From contig NZ_CP038810.1 in NCBI RefSeq assembly GCF_004797125.1, positions 2,356,001 through 2,420,000 on the forward strand: a DNA stretch of 64,000 nt, read 5' to 3'. The stretch's first letter is position 1; the number at the start of each line of letters is the position of its first letter. The position numbers and the translations under genes are program-made. The notes beneath the pieces are model-generated. The model ran no database searches and was not told the DNA's origin. It saw only the letters and a program-made list of their open reading frames with translations. Source of the stretch: Flavobacterium sangjuense. GTDB lineage: Bacteria; Bacteroidota; Bacteroidia; Flavobacteriales; Flavobacteriaceae. This document shows, one piece after another, positions 41,837 to 51,465 of this stretch.

Positions 41837-41924
41837 TCGACAAAATGTTCACGCAGCTTCGACAAGTTGTCGAGGCTGCGTCGAGAAGTTGTTCAGGCTG
41901 CGTCGACAACTTGTCCAAGCTAAG
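41837..41924. repeat. Four tandem 22-bp units of TCGACAA...GGCTGCG type
   Basis: Units start at 41837, 41859, 41881 and 41903 with TCGACAA or TCGAGAA; the middle two end in GGCTGCG. Unit 2 begins with a palindrome TCGACAAGTTGTCGA. GCCTCGACAA (41834-41843) can pair with TTGTCGAGGC (41867-41876), so the array may also end transcription between the convergent genes. Confidence 0.85.
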
Positions 41925-41979
41925 GCTATAAAAATACTGTTTTGCTTTTTCTGCTAAACATTTAGTATCAACACCTTTT

Positions 41980-44073
41980 TTATTCTTTAATAAACTTACT
42001 GCTCGCCGTTCCTTTATCGCTTATAATCTTGATAAAATAGCTTCCGGTTTTCAATCCTGAAACATCTATCGTTTCATTTGGATTAGTAATAACCTGAACC
42101 AATTGCCCAAGTGTATTATAGATATTTACCGAACTTATTATCACATTTTGTCTTGTTGTGATTGTCAACACATTTTTGGCAGGAACCGGAGACAAAGTAA
42201 ATACGCTGCTGAACTCAAAATCCTGTGTTCCTAAAGCGGCAATTGTCGTTGTAGCCGTATTGGTAACAATTGGAAAATTATAATCAAAATAAATACTTGA
42301 GCTATTACTAAAAGTATTTCCAACCACCAATGTTGACTTGGTTTTAATTTTAAACACCACATAACCATCGTTGTTGGCATCATCAAATGGCAGATTGATA
42401 TTTTCAAAGATAAACTCCACTCTATTTGTATTTGTAATCTTTGTTATAAAAGAATGGCTGCCATTTAAAGGCACTAAAGTGGCAATATCAAACTTAGCAG
42501 TATCAATAATATCTTTCACAACAACATTTTCAGCAGCATAATTTCCGGTGTTTTCAAAGCGTATCATATAATGTACATACTCACCAACCTTTTCGACACC
42601 AACTATATTTCCTTCCAAGCAGTTTTTATCATTTGGATCATATGAACCCACAACAACTTGCTGTAAGCGGTGTGAATTGTCCGTTTGGGTTTCGTCTCCG
42701 GCCAATGGAAATATTGTAGATTCAAATTTTATTACGCTGCCAATATTAAGCGGAAGCGACTCCGATGGCGTGTTCATATTGAGCGTGACTTCTATCTCAC
42801 GTGTTTCAAAAGGAAAGAGATTAACATAACTCCATGTCAGCAAACTAAAGTTTATACTTTCCGGTGCCGGTGAAGCCGAAACAAAATCCATATAATCATC
42901 ATCAAAACCAAATGTCAACGTTCCCGACATCATTTGATTTCCTTTGTTTTTGTATACAATTTTATATCTTGCATCAAATCCTGCTCTGGCTCGGGTTAAT
43001 GGATAAATCCATGTTTCTACATCATTGTGAATTCCATTTGCAGAAATACAAAAGTCTTGTGTATATGGACTACTTGCACTAGGGAAAGTCACAGCTGTCG
43101 ATGCTGGAGAAACTGTAAAATAAGTTGGATTTTCTAAAACAGGCGTAATGGCATGAGTTCCCGCTGAAACAGGTATTGAATAATTGCCTGATGTATTTGC
43201 AAACATACTCCCGGTAGTCACTCCTGAAAAGTTAAGTTTTAGGTATGGATAAGGGATGTCCAACAAATCACAGCCATTAGTATTATAATCAAATTTACCG
43301 TTACCTTGGATTGTATAATAATTTCCTCCGGGTGTAAATGAGCAATACGTTCCAATGTTACAATTGGTCATTGAAAATACATCTAAAAGATTTTGGATAT
43401 TATTTAACTGACCTTCATCAGCACATATATATCTTAAATTTGGATTACTACCGAGACCGACGTTTGCTTCATTTTTCCCGTTTTTTATATTCATAAACAC
43501 GAGTTGATTACTGGTACAGTAAACATTATTCAAATTTATGCAAGAACTAAAATCTACAGTGGTTAATTGATTTGTATCAAACCAAGCTGTCGTAAGATTT
43601 ACTAATCCATTTACATTTACAGAAGTAAGTTGATTTTGCCATGCTGTTATACCTGTTACACTAGTTAGTCCTGTAAAATCAAGAGAGGTTATTTGATTTG
43701 ACTGACATAAAAAAACTTGCAGATTTGTAAAGGGAGCGAGATTAATAGCGGTAATGGTATTATATGCAACATTTAATCTTACCAGATTTGTAAAATTTTC
43801 TATTCCGGTAACATTTGAAATTAAAACTGAAGCTGCTGCATTTTGGTTATTAACATCTAACCATGATATTTGTTGAGCTTCACTTATTTCAATTTCTCCG
43901 TTATTATTAGCATCAATTTTTATATAATTCCCAGCTAAATCTTTACCAATTTGATTACTCGTACTCGCCGCCAACAACTTCGCCTTAAAATTAGCATCCG
44001 GGAAATTAATAATCTGAGCCTGACATGTCATACCAACTAAAAATAAAACCAAAAATGTACTGAGTTTTTTCAT
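41980..44073 (-). CDS. T9SS surface protein: EF-hand-like loop, leucine-rich repeats (paralogue 2)
   Basis: A 697-residue secreted protein. After the signal (MKKLSTFLVLFLVGMTCQA) a calcium-loop-like motif DANNNGEIEISEA (54-66) precedes 6-7 leucine-rich repeats (about 85-220; LTSLDFTGLTSVT type). CSFTPGGNYYTIQG then opens a CARDB/DUF11-like part (about 250-600), and FTLSPVPAKN...SSKFIKE forms the type A T9SS signal. It is a paralogue of the gene just upstream; the last 49 residues are identical between them. Probably a cell-surface adhesin or surface-layer protein. Confidence 0.85.
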   Translation of the reverse strand: MKKLSTFLVLFLVGMTCQAQIINFPDANFKAKLLAASTSNQIGKDLAGNYIKIDANNNGEIEISEAQQISWLDVNNQNAAASVLISNVTGIENFTNLVRLNVAYNTITAINLAPFTNLQVFLCQSNQITSLDFTGLTSVTGITAWQNQLTSVNVNGLVNLTTAWFDTNQLTTVDFSSCINLNNVYCTSNQLVFMNIKNGKNEANVGLGSNPNLRYICADEGQLNNIQNLLDVFSMTNCNIGTYCSFTPGGNYYTIQGNGKFDYNTNGCDLLDIPYPYLKLNFSGVTTGSMFANTSGNYSIPVSAGTHAITPVLENPTYFTVSPASTAVTFPSASSPYTQDFCISANGIHNDVETWIYPLTRARAGFDARYKIVYKNKGNQMMSGTLTFGFDDDYMDFVSASPAPESINFSLLTWSYVNLFPFETREIEVTLNMNTPSESLPLNIGSVIKFESTIFPLAGDETQTDNSHRLQQVVVGSYDPNDKNCLEGNIVGVEKVGEYVHYMIRFENTGNYAAENVVVKDIIDTAKFDIATLVPLNGSHSFITKITNTNRVEFIFENINLPFDDANNDGYVVFKIKTKSTLVVGNTFSNSSSIYFDYNFPIVTNTATTTIAALGTQDFEFSSVFTLSPVPAKNVLTITTRQNVIISSVNIYNTLGQLVQVITNPNETIDVSGLKTGSYFIKIISDKGTASSKFIKE

Positions 44074-44080
44074 AATTAAT

Positions 44081-46303
44081 TTATTCTTTAATAAACTTAC
44101 TGCTTGCAGTTCCCTTATCGCTAATAATCTTAATAAAGTAACTTCCTGTTTTCAATCCTGAAACATCAATCGTTTCGTTTGGATTAGTAATAACCTGAAC
44201 CAATTGCCCAAGTGTGTTATAGATATTTACCGAAGAAATCATGATGTCTTGCTTAGTTGTAATAGTTAGGCTATTCTTCGCAGGAACCGGAGACAAAGTA
44301 AATATATTACTGAACTCAAAGTCCTGTGTTCCTAAAGCGGTAATTGTCGTTGTAGCCGTATTGGTAACAATTGGGAAATTATAATCAAAATAAATATCTG
44401 CTGTATTGCTAAAAGTATCTCCTACAACTAATGTTGGTTTTGTTTTGATTTTAAAGGTAACATAACCATCATTGTTAGCATCATCAAAAGGAAGATTGAT
44501 GTTTTCAAATATAAATTCTACCTGATTCGTATTCATAATTTTGGTTGTATAATTATGGCTTCCGTTTAATGGGATTAAAGTAGAAATGTCAAACTTAGTT
44601 GTGTCAATGATATCTTTTACAACAATATTTTCAGCAGCGTACGTTCCTGTATTTTCAAAACGGATTACGTAATGAACATATTCCCCAATCATTTCAGGCC
44701 CAATGATATCACCTTCAACACATGTTTTGTCATTTGGATCGAAGGAACCTACAACTGTTTGTCTTAGGCCACTATAATTGTCCATTGTATTTTCATCTAC
44801 TGTTGATGGATTTATACTTGCGGTAAAACCTAATTTGTCACCAATATTTACTGCAGGAGTTTCCAAAGGAGAATTGACATTGAGTGTAGTTATTATTTCC
44901 CGTATTTCATATGGCAGTGAATTAGCATAATCCCAACTTAACACCCCGAAATTTTGAGTTGTTGGTGCTGGTGTAGCCGAAACAAAATCAATTCTATCAT
45001 CCTCAAATGTAAAGCTGATACTTCCAGTTGAAGGAACATTTCCTTTATTCTTATATATAATTTTATATCTCGCATCAAATCCTGGTCTTGCAGGTGTCAA
45101 TGGAAAAATCATTATTTCTACATCCTGATGAGTCCCAATTGGCGTAATACAAAAGTTTTGTGTCAAAGGTGATACTTGGTCTGGAAATGTTACTTCTATA
45201 TTGGTTGGCGAAATACTGTAATATTCCGGATTTTCTAATACAGGTGTTATGGTATACGTTCCCGAAATAAAATTTAAAGTAAACTGTCCACTGGAATTCG
45301 CAATTATATTTCCGGAAGCTGTTCCATTTGAGAAAATAAAATTAAGATTAGGATAATTCAAATCATCATTGTCACAACCGTTATTATCATAGTCAACATG
45401 AGTATTACCCTGAACTGTATAAAAGTTTCCTCCCGGAGTAAAACTGCAATAGGTATTTACCTGGCAAAACTCAATTCCCTGTAATTGAAGATATGCCTGA
45501 ACTACAGCAACTAGTGGCTCATCAACGCATATGTACCTTAAATTAGGGCAATTTTCAAATTCTATTTCGTCATTGCTTCCATTTTTAGCATTCACATAAA
45601 CAAGTTGGGTATTATTAGCAAAATCCAATTGGTTTAGGTGAATCAATTGACTAAAATCCAATTCAGTAAACGGATTGTCGTCAACCCTAATATTTGTAAT
45701 ATTAACAGAACCATTTGTGTTTAAGGAAGTGAGCAGGTTGTCTGAGCAATCCAGATCTAAAAAACTTGGTAAATTACTGATATCAAGTGACGTTAACTGA
45801 TTAGAGGAGCATACAATGCCTTCAAGATGGATTAGTCCATTAACGTTCAATGTTGTCAGTTGATTAAATCTGCAATCAATTCCTTTTAGGTTGGGAAAAA
45901 TTGTAAGATCCAATGTGGTCAATTGGTTATCGTAGCATCCTAATCCTTTAAGATTTTGTGAAGCATTCAGGCTTAAAGATGTAAGATGATTTTCACCGCA
46001 ATATAAATCTGTTAAATTACTGAAACTGCTTATCCCTTCTAAATTTGAAATATTGCTGGCATTGATGTTAAGGAACTTTATAGCCAATGCTTCCGATAAT
46101 TGAATTTCTCCATCGCTATTGGTATCAATAGAAACAAAAGTATTCACAGCAGGATAACTTATATATTCTTCTGCTGATGCGATTGGATTCGTTGGGCTTG
46201 CCTGCAATAACTTAGCTTTAAAGTTTGCATCAGGAATGCTTACTATCTGAGCAGTACTAATTAAACCAATAAAAAAAGCAGTGAAAGCGTAAAGTTTCTT
46301 CAT
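44081..46303 (-). CDS. T9SS surface protein: EF-hand-like loop, leucine-rich repeats (paralogue 1)
   Basis: A 740-residue secreted protein. I place the start at 46303 (MKKLYAFTAFFIGLISTAQ); the upstream in-frame ATG at 46387 would put 28 residues ahead of the signal peptide. The order is as in its neighbour: DTNSDGEIQLSEA, leucine-rich repeats (about 85-235), CSFTPGGNFYTVQG, beta-sandwich part and a type A T9SS signal. It has more repeat units than its paralogue. Seven nucleotides separate the two genes, so they are one operon formed by tandem duplication. Confidence 0.85.
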   Translation of the reverse strand: MKKLYAFTAFFIGLISTAQIVSIPDANFKAKLLQASPTNPIASAEEYISYPAVNTFVSIDTNSDGEIQLSEALAIKFLNINASNISNLEGISSFSNLTDLYCGENHLTSLSLNASQNLKGLGCYDNQLTTLDLTIFPNLKGIDCRFNQLTTLNVNGLIHLEGIVCSSNQLTSLDISNLPSFLDLDCSDNLLTSLNTNGSVNITNIRVDDNPFTELDFSQLIHLNQLDFANNTQLVYVNAKNGSNDEIEFENCPNLRYICVDEPLVAVVQAYLQLQGIEFCQVNTYCSFTPGGNFYTVQGNTHVDYDNNGCDNDDLNYPNLNFIFSNGTASGNIIANSSGQFTLNFISGTYTITPVLENPEYYSISPTNIEVTFPDQVSPLTQNFCITPIGTHQDVEIMIFPLTPARPGFDARYKIIYKNKGNVPSTGSISFTFEDDRIDFVSATPAPTTQNFGVLSWDYANSLPYEIREIITTLNVNSPLETPAVNIGDKLGFTASINPSTVDENTMDNYSGLRQTVVGSFDPNDKTCVEGDIIGPEMIGEYVHYVIRFENTGTYAAENIVVKDIIDTTKFDISTLIPLNGSHNYTTKIMNTNQVEFIFENINLPFDDANNDGYVTFKIKTKPTLVVGDTFSNTADIYFDYNFPIVTNTATTTITALGTQDFEFSNIFTLSPVPAKNSLTITTKQDIMISSVNIYNTLGQLVQVITNPNETIDVSGLKTGSYFIKIISDKGTASSKFIKE

Positions 46304-46342
46304 AAGAATGATTTGATGTCCAAATATATATAAAATATTGAA

Positions 46343-46370
46343 TAAAAAAAGCCTCACAAAATGTGAGGCC
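46343..46370 (-). terminator. Intrinsic terminator of sucD
   Basis: GCCTCACA / TGTGAGGC stem with a T-tract on the minus strand, 25 nt after the sucD stop codon. It separates sucD from the surface-protein genes in the same direction. Confidence 0.88.
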
Positions 46371-46394
46371 TGAATTATATTTTCCAATAATGGG

Positions 46395-47267
46395 TTATCC
46401 CATCACTTCTTTTACTTTTTTACCAATCTCAGCAGGAGAATCCACTACGTGAATACCACATTCTCTCATGATGCGTTTCTTAGCTTCTGCTGTATCATCA
46501 GCCCCACCAACAATTGCACCTGCATGTCCCATTGTTCTACCTTTTGGAGCAGTTTCTCCAGCGATAAAACCAACAACCGGTTTGCGGTTACCATCAGCTT
46601 TTATCCATTTGGCAGCATCAGCTTCCAATTGACCTCCAATTTCACCAATCATCACGATGCATTTGGTTTCAGGGTCATTCATCAATAATTCAACAGCTTC
46701 TTTAGTTGTTGTTCCAATGATTGGATCACCACCAATTCCGATAGCCGTTGTAATTCCCATACCTTGTTTCACCACCTGATCAGCTGCTTCATAAGTTAAG
46801 GTTCCCGATTTAGAAACAATCCCAACAGTTCCTTTTTTGAAAACAAAGCCCGGCATAATACCAACTTTTGCTTCTTCCGGAGTGATAACTCCTGGGCAGT
46901 TTGGACCGATTAATCGGCAATCTCTTTCTTTGATATATTCATACGCCTTAATCATATCCGCTACAGGAATACCTTCAGTGATAGCAATAATCACTTTGAT
47001 ACCAGCATCTGCAGCTTCCATAATAGCATCAGCAGCGAAAGCCGGCGGAACAAAAATAATAGAAGTATCAGCTCCGGCCTTTTCAACAGCATCTTTTACG
47101 GTATTGAAAACCGGTTTGTCTAAATGGGTTGTACCACCTTTTCCTGGCGTTACTCCACCAACAACATTAGTACCATATTCAATCATTTGTGAAGCATGAA
47201 AAGTTCCTTCGCTTCCTGTAAATCCTTGAACTATTATTTTTGAATTTTTATTAACTAAAACGCTCAT
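46395..47267 (-). CDS. sucD: Succinate-CoA ligase, alpha subunit
   Basis: A 290-residue enzyme subunit of the citric acid cycle: interconverts succinyl-CoA and succinate with formation of NTP. CoA-binding [10 protein letters not shown] (15-24), GPNCPGVI and the phosphohistidine motif GHAGAIVGG near residue 250 are all intact. The beta subunit gene (sucC) is not adjacent; separation is common in this phylum. A promoter box lies about 40 nt upstream. Confidence 0.96.
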   Translation of the reverse strand: MSVLVNKNSKIIVQGFTGSEGTFHASQMIEYGTNVVGGVTPGKGGTTHLDKPVFNTVKDAVEKAGADTSIIFVPPAFAADAIMEAADAGIKVIIAITEGIPVADMIKAYEYIKERDCRLIGPNCPGVITPEEAKVGIMPGFVFKKGTVGIVSKSGTLTYEAADQVVKQGMGITTAIGIGGDPIIGTTTKEAVELLMNDPETKCIVMIGEIGGQLEADAAKWIKADGNRKPVVGFIAGETAPKGRTMGHAGAIVGGADDTAEAKKRIMRECGIHVVDSPAEIGKKVKEVMG

Positions 47268-47305
47268 GTTTTTGGTTTGTTTATTGTTTTTATTTTTTAG
47301 TGTTA

Positions 47306-47313
47306 CAAAAGTA
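47306..47313 (-). promoter_or_regulatory. Candidate -7 box (TACTTTTG) of sucD
   Basis: TACTTTTG fits TAnnTTTG on the minus strand with an implied 33-nt leader. No TTG is found at the standard spacing; instead three AGTGTTC words (47320-47349) lie there. Confidence 0.45.
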
Positions 47314-47319
47314 TGAAAT

Positions 47320-47349
47320 AGTGTTCAGTGTTCGGTAATCAGTGTTCAG
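47320..47349. repeat. AGTGTTCAG words beside the sucD promoter
   Basis: AGTGTTCAG at 47320-47328 and 47341-47349 and AGTGTTCGG at 47327-47335. The same words occur at 35145-35209. Confidence 0.7.
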
Positions 47350-47360
47350 TTTTTTTATTA

Positions 47361-47720
47361 TTACAACTGACTCATTTGATAACCTCTGTAAAGCTTGTTG
47401 TTTTTTAATTCCCAAATAACCATAAAGTGAGCCAATAACATCTCTTCTCTTGGGTTTTCAATGGTTTTTACATAATGTGAATAACGAACAGAAACCGTAT
47501 TGCCATCTTCCATAATATGGGTTATTCTGGCTTTTGAACGAACATAAGCTTTACCTAATTCTGTTGTTAAATCAATTATCTCTTGGTGTTTAAGTTTCAG
47601 AAAACCTTTAGAACTGTGCCACTCCAAAACTACATCATTATGCAAAAGTTTGGCAACAGTTTCGCTTTCCAGCAAAGCATCTGATTTGTAAAATTCCTGA
47701 ACGATTTCTTTAGCGCTCAT
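47361..47720 (-). CDS. NTF2-like (SnoaL-type) small protein
   Basis: A 119-residue protein with the NTF2 cone-fold pattern: N-terminal helix SAKEIVQEFYKSDALLE, then strands with EWHSSKGF and a C-terminal MVIWELKNNKLYRGYQMS. No catalytic residues can be assigned. It is the last gene of the lipid A/EF-P operon, two bases after the LpxD-like gene, so a link to envelope metabolism is possible but unproven. Confidence 0.7.
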   Translation of the reverse strand: MSAKEIVQEFYKSDALLESETVAKLLHNDVVLEWHSSKGFLKLKHQEIIDLTTELGKAYVRSKARITHIMEDGNTVSVRYSHYVKTIENPREEMLLAHFMVIWELKNNKLYRGYQMSQL

Positions 47721-47722
47721 CT

Positions 47723-48652
47723 TTATTTAAGTTTGTTTAAAATTTCCGGTATCCTTTTAACGTTGGCCAACTGCTTTAGTTTTTCTCTTGATTCTTCGAT
47801 TGGTGTTCCAAAATAGCTCTTTCCGCCTTCAACCGATTTGGTTACTCCGGTTTGCCCCATAATAACCGCTTTGGTTCCAATTGTGATTCCGCTTGTGGTA
47901 CCAACTTGTCCCCACATAGTTACTTCATCTTCAATGATTACACAACCAGCAATTCCGGTTTGTGAAGCAATCAGGCATTTTTTACCAATGACAGTATCGT
48001 GTCCAACATGCACCTGATTATCAATTTTGGTTCCTGCTCCAATAGTTGTATCTCCGGTAACGCCTTTATCAATAGTGCACAACGCTCCTATTCCAACATT
48101 GTCTTCAATTACAACTCTTCCACCAGAAAGCAATTGATCAAAACCTTCCGGACGTTTTTTATAATAAAAAGCATCTGCTCCTAAAATTGTCCCCGAATGA
48201 ATAATAACATTATCGCCAATCACAGTGTTATCATAGACAATTACATTCGCGTGAAGCAGGCAATTTTTACCAATGGTTACATTGTGTCCAATAAAACAAT
48301 TGGGTTGTATAACTGTATTTTCGCCAATAGTGGCCGATTGTGAAACACTGGCATTTGCCGCCACAAAAGGACGAAAATGTTTTGTCAACGTATTAAAATC
48401 TCTAAAAGGATCATCTGAAATCAACAATGCTTTTCCTTTTGGGCAATCCACTTCTTTATTAATTAAAACAATGGTCGCTGCCGATTCTAATGCTTTGTCG
48501 TAATACTTTGGATGGTCAACAAAAACAATATCTCCAGGTGTAACCACATGGATTTCGTTCATGCCTTCCACAGGAAAATCATCAGCACCAACATATTGGC
48601 TTCCGATGATGGCTGCGATTTCTTTTAAAGTATGTGTTTTTGGGAATTTCAA
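47723..48652 (-). CDS. Divergent LpxD-like acyltransferase
   Basis: A 309-residue left-handed beta-helix protein with hexapeptide repeats (about 100-280) and an LpxD-like N-terminal domain. The catalytic-type histidine is kept in NQVHVGHDTVIG. The uridine/acyl region reads GADAFYYKKRPEGFDQLL where the canonical LpxD encoded at 51466-52497 has GSDGFGFAP...KIPQ. It is therefore not a recent duplicate of that gene; the substrate may differ. It sits two bases after the EF-P gene. Confidence 0.8.
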   Translation of the reverse strand: MKFPKTHTLKEIAAIIGSQYVGADDFPVEGMNEIHVVTPGDIVFVDHPKYYDKALESAATIVLINKEVDCPKGKALLISDDPFRDFNTLTKHFRPFVAANASVSQSATIGENTVIQPNCFIGHNVTIGKNCLLHANVIVYDNTVIGDNVIIHSGTILGADAFYYKKRPEGFDQLLSGGRVVIEDNVGIGALCTIDKGVTGDTTIGAGTKIDNQVHVGHDTVIGKKCLIASQTGIAGCVIIEDEVTMWGQVGTTSGITIGTKAVIMGQTGVTKSVEGGKSYFGTPIEESREKLKQLANVKRIPEILNKLK

Positions 48653-48654
48653 AA

Positions 48655-49221
48655 CTATTCTTTTACTCGTTCCATATAAGAACCGGTAGCAGTATCAATT
48701 TTGATTTTGTCACCTTCATTGATAAACAAAGGAACGTTTACAGAAGCTCCGGTTTCAACTTTTGCTGGTTTAGTAGCATTTGTAGCTGTGTTTCCTTTTA
48801 CGCCTGGTTCAGCATAAGTAACTTCCAAGACAATCGAAGCCGGCATATCTACAGAAAGTGGCAATTCAGTTTCGGTGTTGATTTGAACCATTACGTTTGT
48901 TCCTTCTTTCAATAAATCCGGTGCATCAAGGATATTTTTATCCAAAGTAATTTGCTCATATGTCTCAACATTCATAAAATGAAATTGATTTCCTTCAGCA
49001 TATAAGTATTGGAAATTCTGGGTTTCCACTCTAACAGTATCTATTTTGTGTCCTGCAGAAAAGGTGTTGTCTAATACTTTTCCGTTGGTTAAGCTTTTTA
49101 ATTTAGTTCTAACGAAAGCCGGGCCTTTTCCCGGTTTAACGTGAAGAAATTCGATGATTTTATAAATATCGTGATTGAACTTGATGCATAATCCGTTTCT
49201 AATATCTGATGTAGATGCCAT
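48655..49221 (-). CDS. efp: Elongation factor P
   Basis: A 188-residue translation factor that rescues ribosomes at polyproline stretches. Three beta domains are visible; the loop that meets the peptidyl-transferase centre is HVKPGKGPAF with Lys32. This matches the plain-lysine loop of the EpmA-modified type, but no modification gene is in the window. Standard length. It lies inside the lipid A block, an arrangement common in this phylum. Confidence 0.95.
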   Translation of the reverse strand: MASTSDIRNGLCIKFNHDIYKIIEFLHVKPGKGPAFVRTKLKSLTNGKVLDNTFSAGHKIDTVRVETQNFQYLYAEGNQFHFMNVETYEQITLDKNILDAPDLLKEGTNVMVQINTETELPLSVDMPASIVLEVTYAEPGVKGNTATNATKPAKVETGASVNVPLFINEGDKIKIDTATGSYMERVKE

Positions 49222-49266
49222 TTTTTATTTGTTAATTTGGTTATTCGTTTATTTGTTGTGCCTTAA

Positions 49267-50049
49267 TTAAGCTCCAGAGTAGCCTTTCATGATTCCTCTT
49301 GATGAGTTTCTGATAAAATCTAAAATCTCATCACGCTCCGGTGAAGCTGACATTTCGGCCTCGATAATCCCAACAGCTTGTGATGTATTATAATTTTTCT
49401 GGTACAGAATTCTATAAATATCCTGTATTTCTCTAATCTTTTCAGAAGTAAATCCTCTTCGTCTTAATCCGACTGAATTAATTCCGACATAAGAAAGTGG
49501 CTCTTTTGCAGCTTTAGTATATGGCGGAACGTCTTTACGAACTAAAGAACCTCCGGAAATCATAGCATGATCACCAATTTGGATAAACTGATGTATAGCA
49601 GCTAATCCTCCAATGATGGCGTAATTTCCAACAATTACGTGTCCGGCCAAAGCTACACCATTTACAATAATGGCATTATCACCAATATGACAATCGTGAG
49701 CAATGTGTGCTGTTGCCATGATAAGACAGTTATTTCCAATCTTAGTTTGACCCGAAGCAATTGTACCACGATTAATCGTAACACACTCTCTAATAGTTAC
49801 ATTATCTCCAATTACCGCAAGTGATTCTTCTCCTCCAAATTTTAAATCCTGAGGCACTGCAGCAATTACTGCTCCCGGAAAAATGTTACAGTTCTTTCCA
49901 ATTCGTGCGCCTTCCATGATGGTAACATTGGAGCCAATCCAGGTTCCATCACCAATGACTACGTTATTGTGTATGGTTGTAAATGGTTCGATTACTACAT
50001 TTTTCGCAATTTTTGCTCCCGGATGTACGTATGCTAAAGGTTGGTTCAT
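49267..50049 (-). CDS. lpxA: Acyl-[ACP]-UDP-N-acetylglucosamine O-acyltransferase
   Basis: A 260-residue hexapeptide-repeat enzyme for the first step of lipid A synthesis. The beta helix covers residues 3-185; the catalytic histidine is in IMATAHIAHDCHIGDN, and the helical C-terminus holds GINSVGLRRRGFTSEKI. Length and motif order are normal. It is 17 nt after lpxC-fabZ in the same direction. Confidence 0.95.
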   Translation of the reverse strand: MNQPLAYVHPGAKIAKNVVIEPFTTIHNNVVIGDGTWIGSNVTIMEGARIGKNCNIFPGAVIAAVPQDLKFGGEESLAVIGDNVTIRECVTINRGTIASGQTKIGNNCLIMATAHIAHDCHIGDNAIIVNGVALAGHVIVGNYAIIGGLAAIHQFIQIGDHAMISGGSLVRKDVPPYTKAAKEPLSYVGINSVGLRRRGFTSEKIREIQDIYRILYQKNYNTSQAVGIIEAEMSASPERDEILDFIRNSSRGIMKGYSGA

Positions 50050-50066
50050 AAGGTATCTATTATCGT

Positions 50067-51455
50067 TTAATTAACTCTGGCAATTTGCGCCATCAATTCC
50101 GCTTCGGCTACTAGTTTTCCATTAGCGTAAGCACTAGCCGACATGTGACAAATTCCTCTACGAATTGGCGAAATCAAATCACATTTAAATATCAAAGTAT
50201 CGCCCGGCAATACTTTATGTTTGAACTTCACGTTGTCAATTTTCATGAAGTATGTCAAATAGTTTTCAGGATCCGGAACAGAGCTCAAAATCAATATTCC
50301 ACCCGTTTGCGCCATTGCTTCCACGATGATTACACCTGGCATTACCGGTGCTCCCGGAAAATGTCCTACGAAGAATGTTTCATTCATCGTTACATTTTTC
50401 AAACCAACTACATGATTATCTGACATTTCAATGATTCTGTCGATAAACAAAAATGGCGGTCTGTGCGGAAGAATACTCATGATTTTATGAATATCCATTA
50501 AAGGCTCCAGATTTAAATTATAAACGGGAACCTGATTTTTTTGTTCTATTTTGATAATCTTAGACAATTTTTTCGCGAACTGAGTGTTTACAAAATGTCC
50601 CGGTTTATTAGCAATTACTTTTCCTTTGATACGAGTTCCTACTAAAGCTAAATCACCTATAACATCAAGCAATTTGTGACGTGCCGCTTCGTTTGGATAA
50701 TGCAAAGTCAGGTTGTCCAAAATTCCATTTGGTTTCACCGAAATAGAATCTTTTCCAAAAGCCACTTTCAGGTTTTCAATGGTTTTTGGTGAAATTTCCT
50801 TGTCCACATAAACGATGGCATTGTTCAAATCGCCACCTTTTATCAAACCATTATCCAATAATGTTTCTAATTCGTGAAGGAAACTAAACGTTCTGGCATC
50901 AGCAATCTCAGATTTAAATTCTGAAATGTTTTTCATGGTAGCATTTTGGGTTCCCAAAACTTTGGTACCAAAATCAACCATGGTTGTTACCTGATATTCA
51001 TCAGAAGGCATAAGTAGAATTTCACTTCCTGTAGCTTCATCTGTAAAAGAAATTACTTCTTTCACAACATAATAATGACGTTCTGCCTCTTGCTCAACAA
51101 CTCCGGCTTTTTCGATTGCTTCAACAAAAAACTTAGAAGAACCATCCATAATTGGTGGCTCAGATTCATTCAATTCAATAATTACGTTATCAACATCACA
51201 ACCCACAAAAGCTGCAAGAACATGTTCTGAAGTTTGGATTTTAACGCCTAATTTTTCAAGGTTAGTGCCACGCTGTGTATTCACTACATAATTAGCATCA
51301 GCTTCAATAACCGGAGAACCTTCTAAATCTACTCTGACAAAGGTAAAACCATTGTTTACAGGCGCAGGTTTGAAAGTCATTTTTACTTCTTTTCCAGTAT
51401 GAAGTCCAACACCAGTGAGTGAAATTTCGTTCTGGATGGTCTTTTGTTTAACCAT
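50067..51455 (-). CDS. lpxC/fabZ: Fused LpxC deacetylase and FabZ dehydratase
   Basis: A 462-residue bifunctional protein. Residues 1-305 form UDP-3-O-acyl-GlcNAc deacetylase with the zinc ligands in TSEHVLAAFVG and HKLLDVIGDLAL. Residues 315-462 form 3-hydroxyacyl-ACP dehydratase with HRPPFLFIDRI and FFVGHFPGAPVMPGV (catalytic His). The fusion is usual in Bacteroidetes and links lipid A and fatty acid synthesis. It is 10 nt after lpxD. Confidence 0.96.
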   Translation of the reverse strand: MVKQKTIQNEISLTGVGLHTGKEVKMTFKPAPVNNGFTFVRVDLEGSPVIEADANYVVNTQRGTNLEKLGVKIQTSEHVLAAFVGCDVDNVIIELNESEPPIMDGSSKFFVEAIEKAGVVEQEAERHYYVVKEVISFTDEATGSEILLMPSDEYQVTTMVDFGTKVLGTQNATMKNISEFKSEIADARTFSFLHELETLLDNGLIKGGDLNNAIVYVDKEISPKTIENLKVAFGKDSISVKPNGILDNLTLHYPNEAARHKLLDVIGDLALVGTRIKGKVIANKPGHFVNTQFAKKLSKIIKIEQKNQVPVYNLNLEPLMDIHKIMSILPHRPPFLFIDRIIEMSDNHVVGLKNVTMNETFFVGHFPGAPVMPGVIIVEAMAQTGGILILSSVPDPENYLTYFMKIDNVKFKHKVLPGDTLIFKCDLISPIRRGICHMSASAYANGKLVAEAELMAQIARVN

Positions 51456-51465
51456 GGTAAGCTAT

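Noticed and set aside
41837..41924. Tandem 22-bp units considered as a CRISPR array
   Set aside because: The units are contiguous without spacers, and no cas gene is present.
47723..48652. LpxD-like gene considered as a recent duplicate of lpxD at 51466-52497
   Set aside because: The motifs and length differ too much; it looks like an old, separate subfamily.
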